A DNA stretch of 64,000 bases from Prorocentrum cordatum (GCA_963575745.1 CAUYUJ010005003.1:1-64000); one strand, 5' to 3'; positions 49,641 through 61,115 are shown, numbered from the stretch's first letter. The notes: generated from the letters alone by a model not told the origin. Translations and numbers: made by a program.

Positions 49641-51063
49641 GAGAAGGCGGATGGCGCGGATGGTGTGAAGGGGGGTGAGTAAGTGAGTGAGGGAGAAATG
49701 ATGTGGGAGACAGAGGAAGGACAATGAGGAGGAGGTGGACGCATACGACGAAGATGCATGATGACTACTCGGTGTGCGACGACAGGGATGAAGAGGGGGG
49801 AGGAAGAGTGCAGGACGAGGAACAGCAGCACTATGAACTGCACTCAGATCAGGAGGCGTGGGAGACGCAGCCCCCTCCCGTCGAGCTCGCTCTCGGAGAC
49901 CGCACCCGCGTCCCCAGGCCTCCCAAGGTCCCGACCTTTCGCGACGTGGGTCCCCGGAGCTGCCGAGGCCACCCCTGGAGATGGTGTTAGTCGCGGGCAC
50001 GGCGTGCGGACGGTGCCAAAAAAGGATGCCATCGCGATACCAGTGCTCCGCAGCCCTCGTGGGGCGCGCCCACCGCCCAAACACAAAGGGCAGCGCCCGG
50101 GAGGTCTCCGCGGGCTTGCTCCGCAGCTCTCCGGCCAGACGCGAGCAGGAGCCACGAAGCTGGGCTGAAGAAGCACAAGTCCTAGACCCCACGGCTTTCC
50201 CAGGCATCAGACGTCGTTTTGCAGCGCTACTCCATAGAGGTATGGACCCCTTCGCAAAATCTTGGTTTCATCCTGGGTCGTTGTTCGACGGTCCCCACAG
50301 GCGGCGAGGGCCCAGAGACGCCAGAAATGACCAAAAGCCTTTTGACTTGAATATTCGGCGACCCGAAGATGTCCGTGTTCCCCGACCAGAAGAACGGCTG
50401 GCAGCTGGCCCGAACGGGATCAAGACGGAGGTACAGCCTGACCACAAACCGACTGCAAACCGATGAGGAATCCACAGGCCGTCGGGCCTCGGCAGTCGGC
50501 CCAGCAGGGCGCGCGGGAATGTTAGAATGCTTGAAGTGATATGGCTTAAGGGCCCTTTAACACTGTTGGAGGAGAACAAAGACGGGGGGAGGAGGAGGGG
50601 GGGGTGCGCGCGGCCTGGGTATTCTGAGGCGTGGCGCGCGACTCCCCTTCTCTCACGCCCGACACAGCGGGCGACCGCTTCTTTTTAAGAGCCAGTCGAC
50701 GGCATTACAAACGCCGCCGAACGCCACTGTGCGAAAGGGCGAAGGCGACGGCGCCATGGCCGCGAGACATGGGGTGGTGAGCGTGGCGATTGCTCCCGAA
50801 GTGCCATCGTCGGGGGGGCCTTACCCCTCTCGATGGGCTCGCCCACGCGCTCCGCCAGAGTCCAAAATGCAGTCGGCAAGCACGCGATCAGAGTCACCGG
50901 CACCAAAAACCCCCGTGCCCCATACCCATCGCCCGAGCCCGTGACACCCGCAAGGCGGCCCCGCTGCCGCGGCGGCAGCTCGTCCGCCCACCCGTTGGGC
51001 GGCGGCGACGCGACCTCGGGGAAACCGCAAGACACCGACACCTGTTTTTTCTACGACGAACCC

Positions 51064-51549
51064 TCATACCGAAACACGAACGAAGGGTTGCTGCGGAGCG
51101 CGGCAAGGCACGCTGAAAAGATTGCGCCAGGCGCAGCGGCCTGACCTGATGGCCTCAACTGCCTTCGACCGTAGTTTTCTCTGGAATTGTTTCGCAAAGG
51201 GGCAGTCGATGAAATGCTGAAGAAGATGATTAAAGATACACACCATTCCAAACATCGATCGATGCATCATGGGATGCATGCCCGGCTCGACAGTATCACG
51301 GAGCGTTATGTTGTGAATGCGCCTGCCTCCGCCGAATCCGCGGCTCTCGAGGTTGCCGGACATTGGCGGGAAAATGTCGCAGAGCGCTGGGGGGGGGGGG
51401 GCCTTTCCGCGAGCGACTTTGTGCAACACACCTAAAATAGACAATCCCGTCCGTCGCATACATACAGGGGCGTGGTGGCACTCGCAAAAAAAAACCTCGT
51501 CGTCGGACACCCTTACCGATTGCAAAATTTCTCCCTGCAGAGCATCCAA
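51064..51549 (-). pseudogene. LINE-3 post-RT region
   Basis: The complement reads RTGLSILGVLHKVARGKAPP, then GGRRIHNITLRDTVEPGMHP and FIDCPFAKQFQRKLRSKAVE. The L-G-x-L-H-K..G block follows the RT thumb in related LINEs. The frame ends at a stop at 51064. Sequence beyond, down to 50685, is not recognisably part of it. Confidence 0.65.
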
Positions 51550-52141
51550 CGGAGCCAGTACTGCAGCAGTTGCATGAAAGATAGCAGGAGCAGCGCCATC
51601 AACCGAGGTAACAACATGGCATTAGAATGCCCTGAAGAGCTCCGCAATACCATGATGCTTGCTGGACCGAAGCAGCACCCGGAGCCGCCAGGATGCTTCG
51701 CGGGTGAGTTCTTGGACGGCGCAGCACATGGAAAGCTTGGGGTCGAAGAGCACGCTGAGGATCTCAAAAAAATCGTCGCCGTGGGGCCTGCGCTTGTCCA
51801 AAATGTGCGCGCTCTCCTGCGTCGCCTCAAATGCCACCTGTTTGGCCGCGCCCCACATGTGAAGCGTTGTCTGGCACCCGTGGAAAGCAGCGAGGATCGA
51901 CGAATTTGCGGCCACGCCGTCGAACTCCTTCCAGCAATTGAAGTCGTCTGCGAAGACACATTCAATAAAAAACGGCCGAAGAAACGGCAAGTTCAAAATC
52001 ACCATAAAACGCATTCCAGAGGGGCGGCCCCAGAACCGCGCCCTGCAAGAGCATGTCCTGCAGCAAGAAAACGTGAGAAAGGACCCCGTCCACACTGACA
52101 TGCGCCTGTCTTTCCGAAAGACACGACCGAACAATCTCGGG
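51550..52141 (-). pseudogene. LINE-3 RT, motif B to thumb
   Basis: In the frame 51962-52150 the complement reads FLLQDMLLQGAVLGPPLWNA, RT motif B (Q-G-x-x-x-G-P). A change at the A run (51967-51972) moves to the frame 51622-52179, which reads CVFADDFNCWKEFD. The FADD active-site box lies at 51943-51954, both Asp present. It continues MWGAAKQVAFEATQESAHIL and FEILSVLFDPKLSM, the palm-to-thumb blocks. Decay appears limited to one frameshift in this part. Confidence 0.85.
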
Positions 52142-52311
52142 GGCGGCCATGAGGGGGGCGTCCAGGAGGGGGGGTGCAAATCATGACCGGCGGCATGTGC
52201 GGGGCCAGGGAAGGAAACAAATTTAGAAGAGGCACCATGAAATCTTGGGAAATATCATGGCCCCCGCCATGATATCCGCCCCCCCTAGTCATCACCCCCC
52301 TCTTTGCCGCC
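52142..52311. mobile_element. Family G element, copy 3, inserted in LINE-3 RT
   Basis: Terminal inverted repeats of about 40 bp: left GGCGGCCATGAGGGGGGCG with GGGGGTGCAAATCATG; right CATGATATCCGCCCCCCC with ATCACCCCCCTCTTTGCCGCC (complement GGCGGCAAAGAGGGGGGTG). An inner perfect hairpin pairs ATATCATGGC (52252-52261) with GCCATGATAT (52266-52275). It separates LLKVILGG (RT before the insertion) from EIVRSCLSERQAHVSVDG (RT after it). No target duplication is evident. Confidence 0.7.
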
Positions 52312-52993
52312 CAAGATAACCTTCAGAAGCGGCGCGCGCGCCCCCGAAGTGCGCAATTTGGCCACAAACCGGTGGAAATTGACCTTGTCGAATGCACCAA
52401 CCACGAACAAGCCGTCCACCCACGCGCGCCTGCCACGGCTGACAGTCGGGATCCAGGAGCAGACCACGAATACCAGCGCATCTCTGCAAGCCCGATGTGC
52501 GCGTGTGCGCGTGCGTGTGATATGCGAACTGGTGGCCTCCATATGCTCCGCTGGACTCGGAAAAAGGAAGCAACGTGCTGCAAAACACATTCGACTACTT
52601 TGCTGAGCTGGGATGCGAAGTGACTTCCGCGGTAGTTCGAGGGATTCGAGCGAATCGTTTTCCGGAACAGCGGGCGCAGCCAGTGAAACTACATGGTTCG
52701 GGCCATTCGCCGCGAAGCATAACCGAGCGCACCAGCGCGGCAATGGGCGCGGCCAGCTGCGGCGCACACGCCCTCAGAATCCGACGCGGCAATCCATCGG
52801 GGCCCGTGCCGCTGTCCTCTCGCAACCTGCGCAAACTGCGCAAAATCGACCAGGACCGCGTCGGAATGAAGCTGGTCATCGAGGATGTGCCCGGCAGACG
52901 TTCGGAAGAGAACTCATTGTCAACTTCAGGCGGAAGTCGAAATTTCGCACAGAAGGCATCTGCAAACATGTCGGCCTTTGCACGAGCAGACAA
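52312..52993 (-). pseudogene. LINE-3 RT, N-terminal part
   Basis: In the frame 52595-52993, SSERLPGTSSM leads to LREDSGTGPDGLPRRILRAC, the G-P-D-G block, followed by LAAPIAALVRSVMLRGEWPE. In the frame 52285-52767, RRAWVDGLFVVGAFDKVNFH has motif A (x-x-x-G-A-F-D-x-V), with the first Asp shifted to Val-Gly, followed by LVAKLRTSGARAPLLKVIL-type sequence. A frame change lies near 52600. Confidence 0.8.
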
Positions 52994-53241
52994 AGCCTAC
53001 GACCCATCTTGCGACCGAAGCGGATGAATGCCAACGGGCCCCTTGACAGCACGAAGAAGCAGATAATCACATACTACCCACAATTCTTGCATGATGGCCG
53101 CATGTCCAGCATGCGTTGCCGAGTCCGCTGAACGTACTTGTCGTAATGGCGGCGGAGGCCCGCAGAGCACTCATCGCGTCTGCGCGCGAACTGCGGGGCC
53201 CCGTAGGCTTCAACCTTTTTCCCTGATCAGCCCCAATCGCG

Positions 53242-54387
53242 CTACGTTAATCCACGGTCGGGTGGACTTCTAAGCAACTGCTGTGAAGGTCGGGATGAAC
53301 TTTTTCGCTGTGTCCCAAAAGGATACCCGTGAGCTTCGCTGCGGCAGCTGACTGTGAGCGCGATGCAAAACACGACTTCCAATCCACATCCTGGAGCTCG
53401 GCGCGAAGTTGGGGCCACTGAGCTCGTTGAAACAACCATTGTTCTCGAACTGTCGGTGCAGAACGCTGCGCGCGCATAGCCGTAGACACGCATGCCAAAT
53501 GATGGTCGTGCTTTGGGTGGAAGGACCTTGCACGTCAAACCAGAGGGCGCACCCGCCAAGACAAGGAAGGTCCAGCAACATGTCCCCTCCAGTCGGCTTC
53601 CCAACTTTTTCCTGTAGCCCAATGCGGTTGCAAATTTCGAGCGGGGCTCTCCCCTCCATGGATGCGCATTGCGCGGAAAAATGCAACCGCTGACTGCGAT
53701 GAACGCCCATGCCACCCATGACAATGGCGCCCGCAACCTGGCGCTTGCAATCGCGCCACTCCGCCAGTGGAGAGCGAATGGCGTCGACCTCCCCCTGCCG
53801 AGGAGGCCGGCGCCAAACGGCCGACAAAATTGGGCCATGCTCGCGTGGGCGATGCGCCGAGACCGCCCCGCATAAAGAGAATCGCCAACATGGGCGACGC
53901 AGTGCTTGAAAGACTCGCTCGCGAAAAGAACCGCGCCGCCAACTTGTCCGCCGTCGCGGCGGTCGAGTCGCGATGCAACCGCGCGGCCATGCAACGCAGC
54001 ATCGGTGACAGACCCACCCAGCAAACTCTCCGTGATTGCCGCGAGATCGGGAGACCGCGAAAGTTCAAGTTGCCCCTGAAGTTCGGCATGTCGCGAAAGA
54101 AAATCGAGCGAATTCGCAAGCACCGTGGGAGAATAAAGTTCTGGATCTGGTGAATCGGGCTCGGATTTGCACGCGTCTTCGCCAGAAGGGCGCCGACGAC
54201 CCGAATTGCGATGCCAATGGTGGCGCCGAATGTGACGTGCAAGAACAGACCGAGGGCCTCGACGTCGCTGCCGCCGGGGCGTCAGCTGCGGGGGCAGCCC
54301 ATCTGCCCGAGACCGGCGGGCGTGCCAAAGGGCGTGAACATAATGCAAATGTGGAGGGGTGCGTTGATGATGAGCGGCCCCGAGCAA
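53242..54387 (-). pseudogene. LINE-3 endonuclease domain
   Basis: The 381-codon frame 53242-54387 (-) contains NSLDFLSRHAELQGQLELSR, SPDLAAITESLLGGSVTDAA (catalytic Glu in T-E-S) and VASRLDRRDGGQVGGAVLFA, the first half of an APE-type endonuclease. The second half is in the frame 53270-53827: RAPLEICNRIGLQEKVGKPT, GGDMLLDLPCLGG, then WFDVQGPS, the block that ends near the D-H pair. The long frame itself runs out of phase after about codon 190, so its length overstates what is coding. The N-terminal Asn block is not seen. Confidence 0.75.
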
Positions 54388-54990
54388 TCCCTACGGGATG
54401 ACAAGGTCCGCGAATGGCTGAAGGAAGACCCCCTTGACGTCGTTGTCCTCATGATTGAATGCGGCGGTGCCGTTGACAGTCGCATGCCGACTCCGAGAAC
54501 CGTCGGTTTCCCACTCGATCTTGACCTCCTTGCCAGAGGCCAAAATAGAGCTTTGATCAACTCCTGGGCTTTTCGCGTAGCAAAGTTCCGCTTGCGTTGC
54601 AATGCCGCGCGGGCGGGCTTAATCATCAATTTCTCGCTATCAACGTTGCGCTCAGCGGTGGGCAACGACGCGTGCGAGAGGAGAGCTTCTGCGACATCGA
54701 CGCTGGAGAACTCGACCCAATATCCGGGGGAAAGAGCACGCTTCGCGCGCGGACCCTTGCACTCATTACCAAATCAAGCGGGGCGAAAAGTCTTGAATCG
54801 ATCGTTACTGAAGGCACCCACCCACGCGGAACGGGCGTCGGCTGCGAAGTCGCCCGGCCAGCCTACGAAGGCGACGCGACGACGAGCAGGATCCACGCGG
54901 TTGACGCTGCTCTGCAACTCCGTTAAGACAGAAACTCTGGAACCCGATCATCGCATAGTTCCTTCAAGGGGTCGACGGCCTCTGAAACAG
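54280..54990 (-). pseudogene. LINE-3 ORF1, C-terminal part
   Basis: The complement in the frame 54282-54665 reads ALQRKRNFATRKAQELIKAL followed by FWPLA; then, in another frame, IEWETDGSRSRHATVNGTAA appears. A conserved K-x-R-x-x-A..F-W block followed by acidic beta-strand-like sequence is what I recall from ORF1 of this LINE group. Upstream, to about 54990, the frames are short. The start of ORF1 is 700 bp away beyond the pentamer array. Confidence 0.5.
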
Positions 54991-55084
54991 CGACGTTGAC
55001 CTCCGCCTGCGCTTCCCTCTTGAAGGCATCATTACCCCAGTGCGACCCTACCGAGAAGTTGGAGCCCCTAGGAAAGCAGCATTA

Positions 55085-55395
55085 GTTGCTATGCTATGCT
55101 ATGCTACGCTATGCCATGCGATGCTGCGTTATGCTATGCGATGATAGGTTATGCGATGCTGCGCTATGCTATGCTATGATATGATAAGTTATGATGTACT
55201 AAGCTATGCTACGTCATGTCGCGCTGTGCTCTGCTAGCTATGCGATGCTATGCTACGCAAAGCTATGCTGCGCTATGCTATGTTATGATATACTGCGCTA
55301 TGCTATGCTATGCTATGTCATGGTTGGCTAGGTTATTATATGCTACGCTACGCTAACGCAGCGCTGCGCTATGCTATGCTACGCTAAGCGAAACC
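55085..55395. repeat. ATGCT pentanucleotide array
   Basis: GCTATGCTATGCTATGCTAC and variants (ATGCG, ATGAT, ACGCT) for about 310 bp. Isolated related words recur at 55600-55660 (GCTAAGCTAAGCTAG). It lies between the two halves of LINE-3 ORF1. Confidence 0.9.
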
Positions 55396-55785
55396 TCCAG
55401 GCAGAGCCTAGGGAGGGAATTACACCCGTGCGAATTACCCGAACAGCAAACTAAACTGGCAATGCGGCTGGCGCACACGAGCGCCACAAAATACACCCGC
55501 AGGTCCGGGGCAGGAGGGCCAGGGGCTGAATGGCGGCGAGGATGGCGAGTAGGAGCAGGCGGCAGCGGCGGCAGCGGCGGCAGCGGCAGTGGCGGAAGCT
55601 AAGCTAAGCTAGTATGAAACCAGCTAAACTAAGATGAGATAAGCGACGCTATGCTAAGGGGACCTAACAGGGGGAACCGCGGGCCGGATGCTGGGGGAAC
55701 CGCCCGGGGCGCTTTCCGCTGCCCGGCCCCATTAAGCCCAGGGAGCAAGAGCCCTCCTAGGCAGGGCCTAGGTAGGGAAAAAGTC
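55393..55785. repeat. Segment bounded by two related 27-bp sequences
   Basis: CTCCAGGCAGAGCCTAGGGA at 55394 and CTCCTAGGCAGGGCCTAGGT at 55755 share orientation and continue AGGGAA. Between them is GC-rich sequence with a GGCAGC repeat (55558-55592). The second copy lies at the very point where LINE-3 ORF1 stops matching. Confidence 0.55.
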
Positions 55786-56045
55786 CCCTTCAGGTCCTCG
55801 AAGTCCGACTTCAGAGCCATCTTGTCCATCTTCTGAGAAAGCGCTGAAATGGCCTCAGTAACCTCGATGTTCGGAGACTGAGCGAGACTACCCTGAGATC
55901 CAGATCCAGGCGCCGTCGATACCACGGTCTCCTTCAAACGCTGGATATTCTCAAGCTTCTCCTTGACCGGAGAAGCCGAGGGCCCTCGTTTAGTAGCCGA
56001 TGTAAATTCACTGTCGAGGTTAGCCCGAACATTCAGATTCGCCAT
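55770..56045 (-). pseudogene. LINE-3 ORF1, N-terminal exon-like fragment
   Basis: From an ATG whose first base is 56045, the complement reads MANLNVRANLDSEFTSATKR, VKEKLENIQRLKETVV and ALSQKMDKMALKSDFEDLKG. The last two blocks are amphipathic helices like the coiled coil near the start of LINE ORF1 proteins. The frame remains open upstream to 56411, but that part is Arg/Pro-rich. Resemblance stops at 55770 at a CTAGGCAGGGCCTAGG-like sequence. Confidence 0.6.
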
Positions 56046-56169
56046 GGAAGTGGTCAGCAGGTTGTGATAGGAAAAAGGCATAGAGAGTAAGTGCAGAGAG
56101 TGCCAGAAAGGACGCCGGCGGCCGGAGAGGATGCCGGCGGCGGCTCGAGCCAATTTCTTGAGCCAACTT

Positions 56170-56290
56170 CTTGTGCCAACTTCGCCGCTGCTCCCCGGAC
56201 CTCTCCGGGGGCGCGCCCCGGCCAGAATTTCGCGGCGACTCCAGCGGCGGCGACGAGGGCCGCTCGGGAGGCCCCCCAAGGGGGAAGACT
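56170..56290 (+). repeat. Family F block, copy 4
   Basis: CCGCTGCTCCCCGGACCTC and TCCGGGGGCGCG (hairpin), CCAGAATTTCGCGGCGAC, CCAGCGGCGGCGACGAGGGC. It lies just upstream of LINE-3 ORF1 (which reads away from it). After it, 56291-56700 is extremely GC-rich (CGCGGCCGCGCG words). Confidence 0.65.
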
Positions 56291-56699
56291 CGCGGAAGGG
56301 GCAGCAGAATGGGCACGTCTTCGCATTGCTGAGACCTCGCCCGCGTCGCCCTCGGTCGCGCCCACGCCGCGGCCATCGTGGCCCGCTTCTGCCGTGACGG
56401 CCGACGGCCACGGCCGCGGCCGCGAGGCTGCGACGGCGAGGCTACGGCCGCGCGGGCGCCGAGGCCGCGCGCGCGAACCCGCGGGCGCCGCGGCCGCGCG
56501 CACGGCGCGGCCGCGCGCACGGCCACGCGCCGCCGATGCCGCGCGCAGGGGCCGCGCGCCACGCTGGCGACGGCGTCGACGCGCCGTCGTCGGGCCAGCT
56601 TCGGCCAAGGCGCTCAGGGCTGGCGGGTGGCGCGCCAGGCTCGGCCGCCGCCGATCGAGCGGCTGCCGCGCCCAGACCTCGGACGAAGGGCCCGCGCAA

Positions 56700-58850
56700 T
56701 TGCACCTGCTCGGTCAGCTCAGCGTCTCAGGGGGCGACCCCTGCAGAACAGGCCCCACGCACTCTCGCCTCTACCAGAGGGGTGCAGTGAGCAAAGCCGT
56801 GCTCGGAAATCTGCACGATCGTGGCCAAAGTTGGCGCCGAAATCGTCGCAGCGTGCCCGAGTGCGACAAATCTTTCGGTTCGGGACTCATGTGCTTCTCA
56901 AGTTCGGTCGCAATGTCGGTCGCACCACGCTTTCAGTAACAGCTTCTGGTAGCGATTCGGTTACTGCTCGGCTGATAGGGGCTGGACGCTGCGACGAGTC
57001 CATAGTACCAGCACCTGCTGCACCTGGGAGGATTGGATGACCAAAGGACCGCCGATGGAGTCGGCGTGGGTGTCTCGCGGCCCGTCGCTGCTGGCAAACT
57101 GCTCCATGCCCAGCGGCGGGATATCAGCCTGAGACATGGCGAGGCTGGTCTTCGGGCGCCCCACGCCCGCGCGGATAACGTATGCTGCTGCTCCTGTTCG
57201 GTGACGGCCGTGCGTTGATGGAAGTCGCCATTGCTGCGGCCGACAACATCGGGTTGGGTGCCCTGCTGTCGAGCTTGCTATGGGGTCCGCCACGTGCACC
57301 CCGGCAAGGATAGCTTGTTTCCGTAATGGAGGATGTCCTCTCGAGTCTGCTACATAACCTGGTCGGTGAACCGTTCCCCAAAAGGGCGCGCATCTGCTGT
57401 AGGAGGGTCTACGGTGGCTGCTGCGGGCGCCAATTCAGCTGATGGGGCTGTGACGCTAGAAACTGCAACGGCCGACGGTCATGACACTCGCGTCTGAGCG
57501 TCGCCGGCCATGGCGCGGATGTCTGCCATATCCTGCGTGCCAAGTATTATTTCCCTGGTAACTCCTCCTCTGCGCGGCGATCTCATGGGCTGGCGTGGAT
57601 ACTACCTGCTAGGGACCTACCGATGTAGGCGGGCCGCGAATCGCACCCCAAACGTCCTGATCGAGGTTCACAGCACTCAAAGCCACCGTCTCGGCGACGC
57701 TGGGCGGGCTCACGACCAACACGGTCACTCCGAGATCCACCTGCACGATCTGGACCTGCATTGGCTTCACTCAAAGAGCACTCGTAGCTGTCCGGAGGCA
57801 CGACCGAAACGGCCATGATGACTGCGGGTCGAGATGACGTCGAAGAGCCCCAACCGCGCTGCAACAGCTAAGCAGGCACATGAACTGAAGTAAAAACAAG
57901 ATGTCTGCTTTGTGGCAAAACTTGACCATCTGTACGTAATGTGTGTGCTGAATGGCAACGCTTGGGACGTCGGACATATTTTGTTGCTGCTATTTCCAAA
58001 CCGCGCGTGCCGACTTTACCCCAGACGGGTATTGCCATCTGGAGCCGGTATGGCTGGTGTGGAGGGGAAGGACGAGATGATGGGGAGAAGTTTGAGTGGG
58101 ATGATCAGGGCGAAGACCAGGATGAGGAACACGGGAAAGAGTTGGGAGGGGAGAGGGACGTCAGCGACGTCGTCTCACGCGGTGTAGATACAATCTGCTC
58201 CGCAGGTGCTGGAGCTCCTACCGCAAGCACGGTGCACGATCGCATTCCACAGCGACCTGCCCGTGCCGCTTCCCGATCTGTAAAGAAGCTGGTGAACACA
58301 GCTGTCAAAGCAGAAAGCACAAAACAACTCTGCTGCAATCCACGTTGCCCGCGCAACGGGAGGGCGCCGTACTGAGATAGAGAAGATGAAACGATGTGCT
58401 ACTGAAGGGGGGTGACGATGGGGCGGGTGTGCAAAAGGAATGTGAAGGAGATTGGGCGGCTCCCCCCCCCACGCCTTTTCTAAACCACCCCGCCTGGGGA
58501 TAACTTCTGAACTGGCCGGCGAGGGCACATGAAGCATCGACACTGCTTCACTCGCAGTCAATCGATCGCTGAAGATGCAAAGGGGGAGGTTCCCGAGAAA
58601 CAAGCCTGCCCGCCCCTTACTGGACGAATGCCTATACCTGCAATCGAACCCTAGCTTCAGCAGAGAGGGGAAGGCTGATAATATAGTAGGCTCAACCAGA
58701 GCAGAAGTGCCAGCCGCAGTGCGGCGTCCAGGATCAAGAAGGCGATGCCGCAACACTGCGAGCTATCGGCGGGCAAAGAAGAGTCGTCGGCGCATCATTT
58801 GCTCCTGCCGAATGCCAACACTGGGGCCACCAGGCTGAGAGCGATGGGGA
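56700..58850. other. Unassigned, moderately GC sequence
   Basis: No simple repeat and no recognised protein motif over 2.1 kb. Several open frames of 60-145 codons exist on both strands (for example 57941-58375 +, 58175-58756 -) without clear similarity to anything I know. This is the least repetitive stretch of the window. If a host gene with short exons is present anywhere, it is most likely here, but I cannot show one. Confidence 0.4.
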
Positions 58851-58857
58851 GTGGACG

Positions 58858-58995
58858 CGTGTGTGTGTGTGTGTGTGTGGGTGGGTATGTGTGTGCGTGC
58901 GTGCGTGCGTGCGTGCGTGCGTGTGTGTGTAAGTGTGTGCGTGCGTGCGCGTGTGTTTGTGTGTGTGCGTGTGTGTGTGTGTGCGTGTTCGCACG
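58858..58995. repeat. GT/GTGC microsatellite
   Basis: GTGTGTGTGTG with a block of about seven GTGC units (58896-58922). Confidence 0.95.
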
Positions 58996-59599
58996 AGCTG
59001 CCTCCGCCGCGCCGCTGCCCGCGTGGCCGCGACACCAAAGGGTAAGTGTGTGTGGTGGTAGTGGTGGTAGTGGGTGGGGAATTCAAGGGGCGGGCATGCA
59101 TCTTGCAAGTTTGGGCTTTGTGGTGGCACGTCGCAACTGACAACATTGCCAATCTTTTAAAGCGCGCACTATAAATCTACCGCATGACACGATGTATTCC
59201 TTCAGTGTACCGCTGCTGCCCCCCCCCCCCCCCCCGCATGCGATGACAATTCGAAACTTCCCCCCTGCACATGTTTCCTCCAACCGGATTTCCGTACCAG
59301 CATCGTTAACACCCGTTAACACCAAGACTTCGCCAAGGGTTATGTTGCTCCCATCTTAAGGGCCACATCCCAGAAATACCTTCGAGAACCCCGAAAAGTA
59401 TCAAAACGGTGTCGAACGAGTATCGCCTCCCAGGGCCCGACGCGTGAAAGCCCTCAGGTTTCGCTACGTTCTTGTTGCTCGAAGTTCTCTCTGGTGATCA
59501 CGGCAAGAGCAGACTGGAACATCACAAACCAAGGGTGCGTGATTGAGTCAGGTACTCGCACACTTCTCCAATCAACGCTTGCACGCAAGTGAGTCCGAC

Positions 59600-60245
59600 T
59601 TGGTTCGCTTTCCGCGGATTTTCTGGTCGCCAACCCTGCGGCTCCAGAGCACCTTTACGCCTGGGCTGCCTGCGGTGCCCCTGGTCGCCACCTCTGGTGC
59701 ACTGTGGTTGGCGCCTGGGGTTGGTGCCCCATGGCCGCTGCCCATAGAAACGTTGGCGGCGAGCAGAAGGGGTAGGGGGAGGGGGGAAGGCTTCTTAGAA
59801 GCACCCCTGCTTCTTAGAAGGCGTGGGCCTTGCATCTATCCCCTTCTGCTCGCCGCCGAACAAAATCCCAGGTTCCGCTGGCTTCGGTTGTTGTGATGTC
59901 GTGGTCGCCACCCTGCCTGTGGCAGGTGCCCTATGGTCGGCGCTCTCACTGTGTCACCTGATGATGGCCGCCCGGAAGCTCAATAATACATATAAGAACC
60001 AGAAACAAGTGGAAGACGTCCAGGCCGTCTACCGCGAGGATGAAGCCAAACAGATTAGAGGAGGACGGGCCTGGCCTCATCCCCCTCCTCCGCGGTGGGC
60101 CCCGCCTCCTCGTCTTTGGAGAGGCTCTATGGGTTCCGCTTCCACCGGATGTGGTGATCTCCTGGTCGCCGCTTTCGTGCTGGTGCCCTGTGACCTGTGC
60201 CCTACGGTCGATGCCCTGTGCTTGCGCGTCGGGTGTGCAATATAA
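59600..60245 (+). repeat. Three-copy degenerate repeat, about 261-270-bp period
   Basis: GGTTCGCTTTCCGCGG (59600), GGTTCCGCTGGCTTCGG (59871) and GGTTCCGCTTCCACCGG (60132) start units that each continue to CTGGTCGCC and then xGGTGCCCTxTGG. A short GT tract (60252-60292) ends the block. 58996-59600 has a C run at 59220-59236 and nothing else recognised. Confidence 0.65.
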
Positions 60246-60439
60246 CCTCATGTGCGTGTGTGTGTGTGTGCGTGTGTGCGTGTGCGTGTGTGGGTACACA
60301 CTGGTCGTCGTGTGCTATCTCTCTTCAGCCTCAAGTTCCACCCCCTTGATGCTTTCGGATTTCGAGAGGCATATCCCAAACTGGGGTAATAACACGGTGG
60401 GGCTCGGGATAAGGGGATAGGGATAGGGATCGGTTAAAC

Positions 60440-61115
60440 GATATTGGATCACGGCGATACCGCAAGTATCGAACGTGTGCCTCCCGAAAAGAGAGCCGAT
60501 CCTTGAGGGAGAACGCTCGCTTTGGCCGATAGGCGAACCTCTCTTCAAAAATCATGACCACCGCGATGTCGCAAACATCGAGTTTGTGCCTCCCAGAAGG
60601 GGGCACCGCGGAAGCATGTATTACGTGAACATTTGCACCCAGACCGTAACCGTCGGCACATCCAAAAAACAACTAAAAAAAAAACGCCGGATACAGCCCC
60701 GTGATCGCCGCGATGCAACAGGTATAGCGCCAGGGCCGCCCAAAGAGGAGCCACCAAATAGTATATCACGAACCCATTCGCGATCAGATTGCCTGGGTGA
60801 ATCAAGAAAACGCCCGCTTCCACCCAATAGACGGACAGTTTATCAACAGCCTCAGACTTACCGCGATGTAGCAGACAGTTAATATTGAACCTCCAAGGAG
60901 TGTATCACTGAAGTGTTCGCGCCCAATGTTTCGGGAACTCTCAAGCATCACATCGGTGCGATTCCATATGCATGTTTCCTCTTTCGAAACCCCAGGGCCA
61001 CGGCCATGTAACTCCTGGACTTCCCAATTAGGACCCCCGGCGAGGAAATCACGGGCCGTTTGCGCAAAAGTGGCCAGTACCTACAACAAAACGCCCGTTT
61101 TTGAAGGGGCCCATT
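60440..61115 (+). repeat. CCGCGATGTAGCA repeat, units of 108-153 bp
   Basis: The core CGCGATGTxGCA or a variant occurs near 60453, 60561, 60706, 60859 and 60993. Each is followed by TGTGCCTCCCxxAAGGG-type sequence, and between cores there is AACGCCCGCTTTTG-like sequence. Related units at 62285-62480 and 63830-63975. AT content is higher than in the neighbouring arrays. Confidence 0.7.

Larger units (their letters stand above)
51064..56045 (-). mobile_element. LINE-3: ORF1 + endonuclease/RT LINE on the minus strand
   Basis: Reading the complement from 56045 downward gives the order ORF1 start (56045-55770), ORF1 continuation (about 54990-54280), endonuclease (54250-53270), RT (52993-51550) and post-RT region (51549-51064). 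Between the two ORF1 pieces is a 700-bp block with a pentanucleotide array (55085-55395), and the RT is split by family G at 52142-52311. The coding style and ORF1 differ from LINE-1 and LINE-2, so it is a third family. I see neither RNase H nor fingers after the RT. Confidence 0.8.

Noticed and set aside
56378-57040. Ala/Arg-rich frame of 220 codons
   Set aside because: Extreme GC content (CGCGGC words) opens most frames; no motif found.
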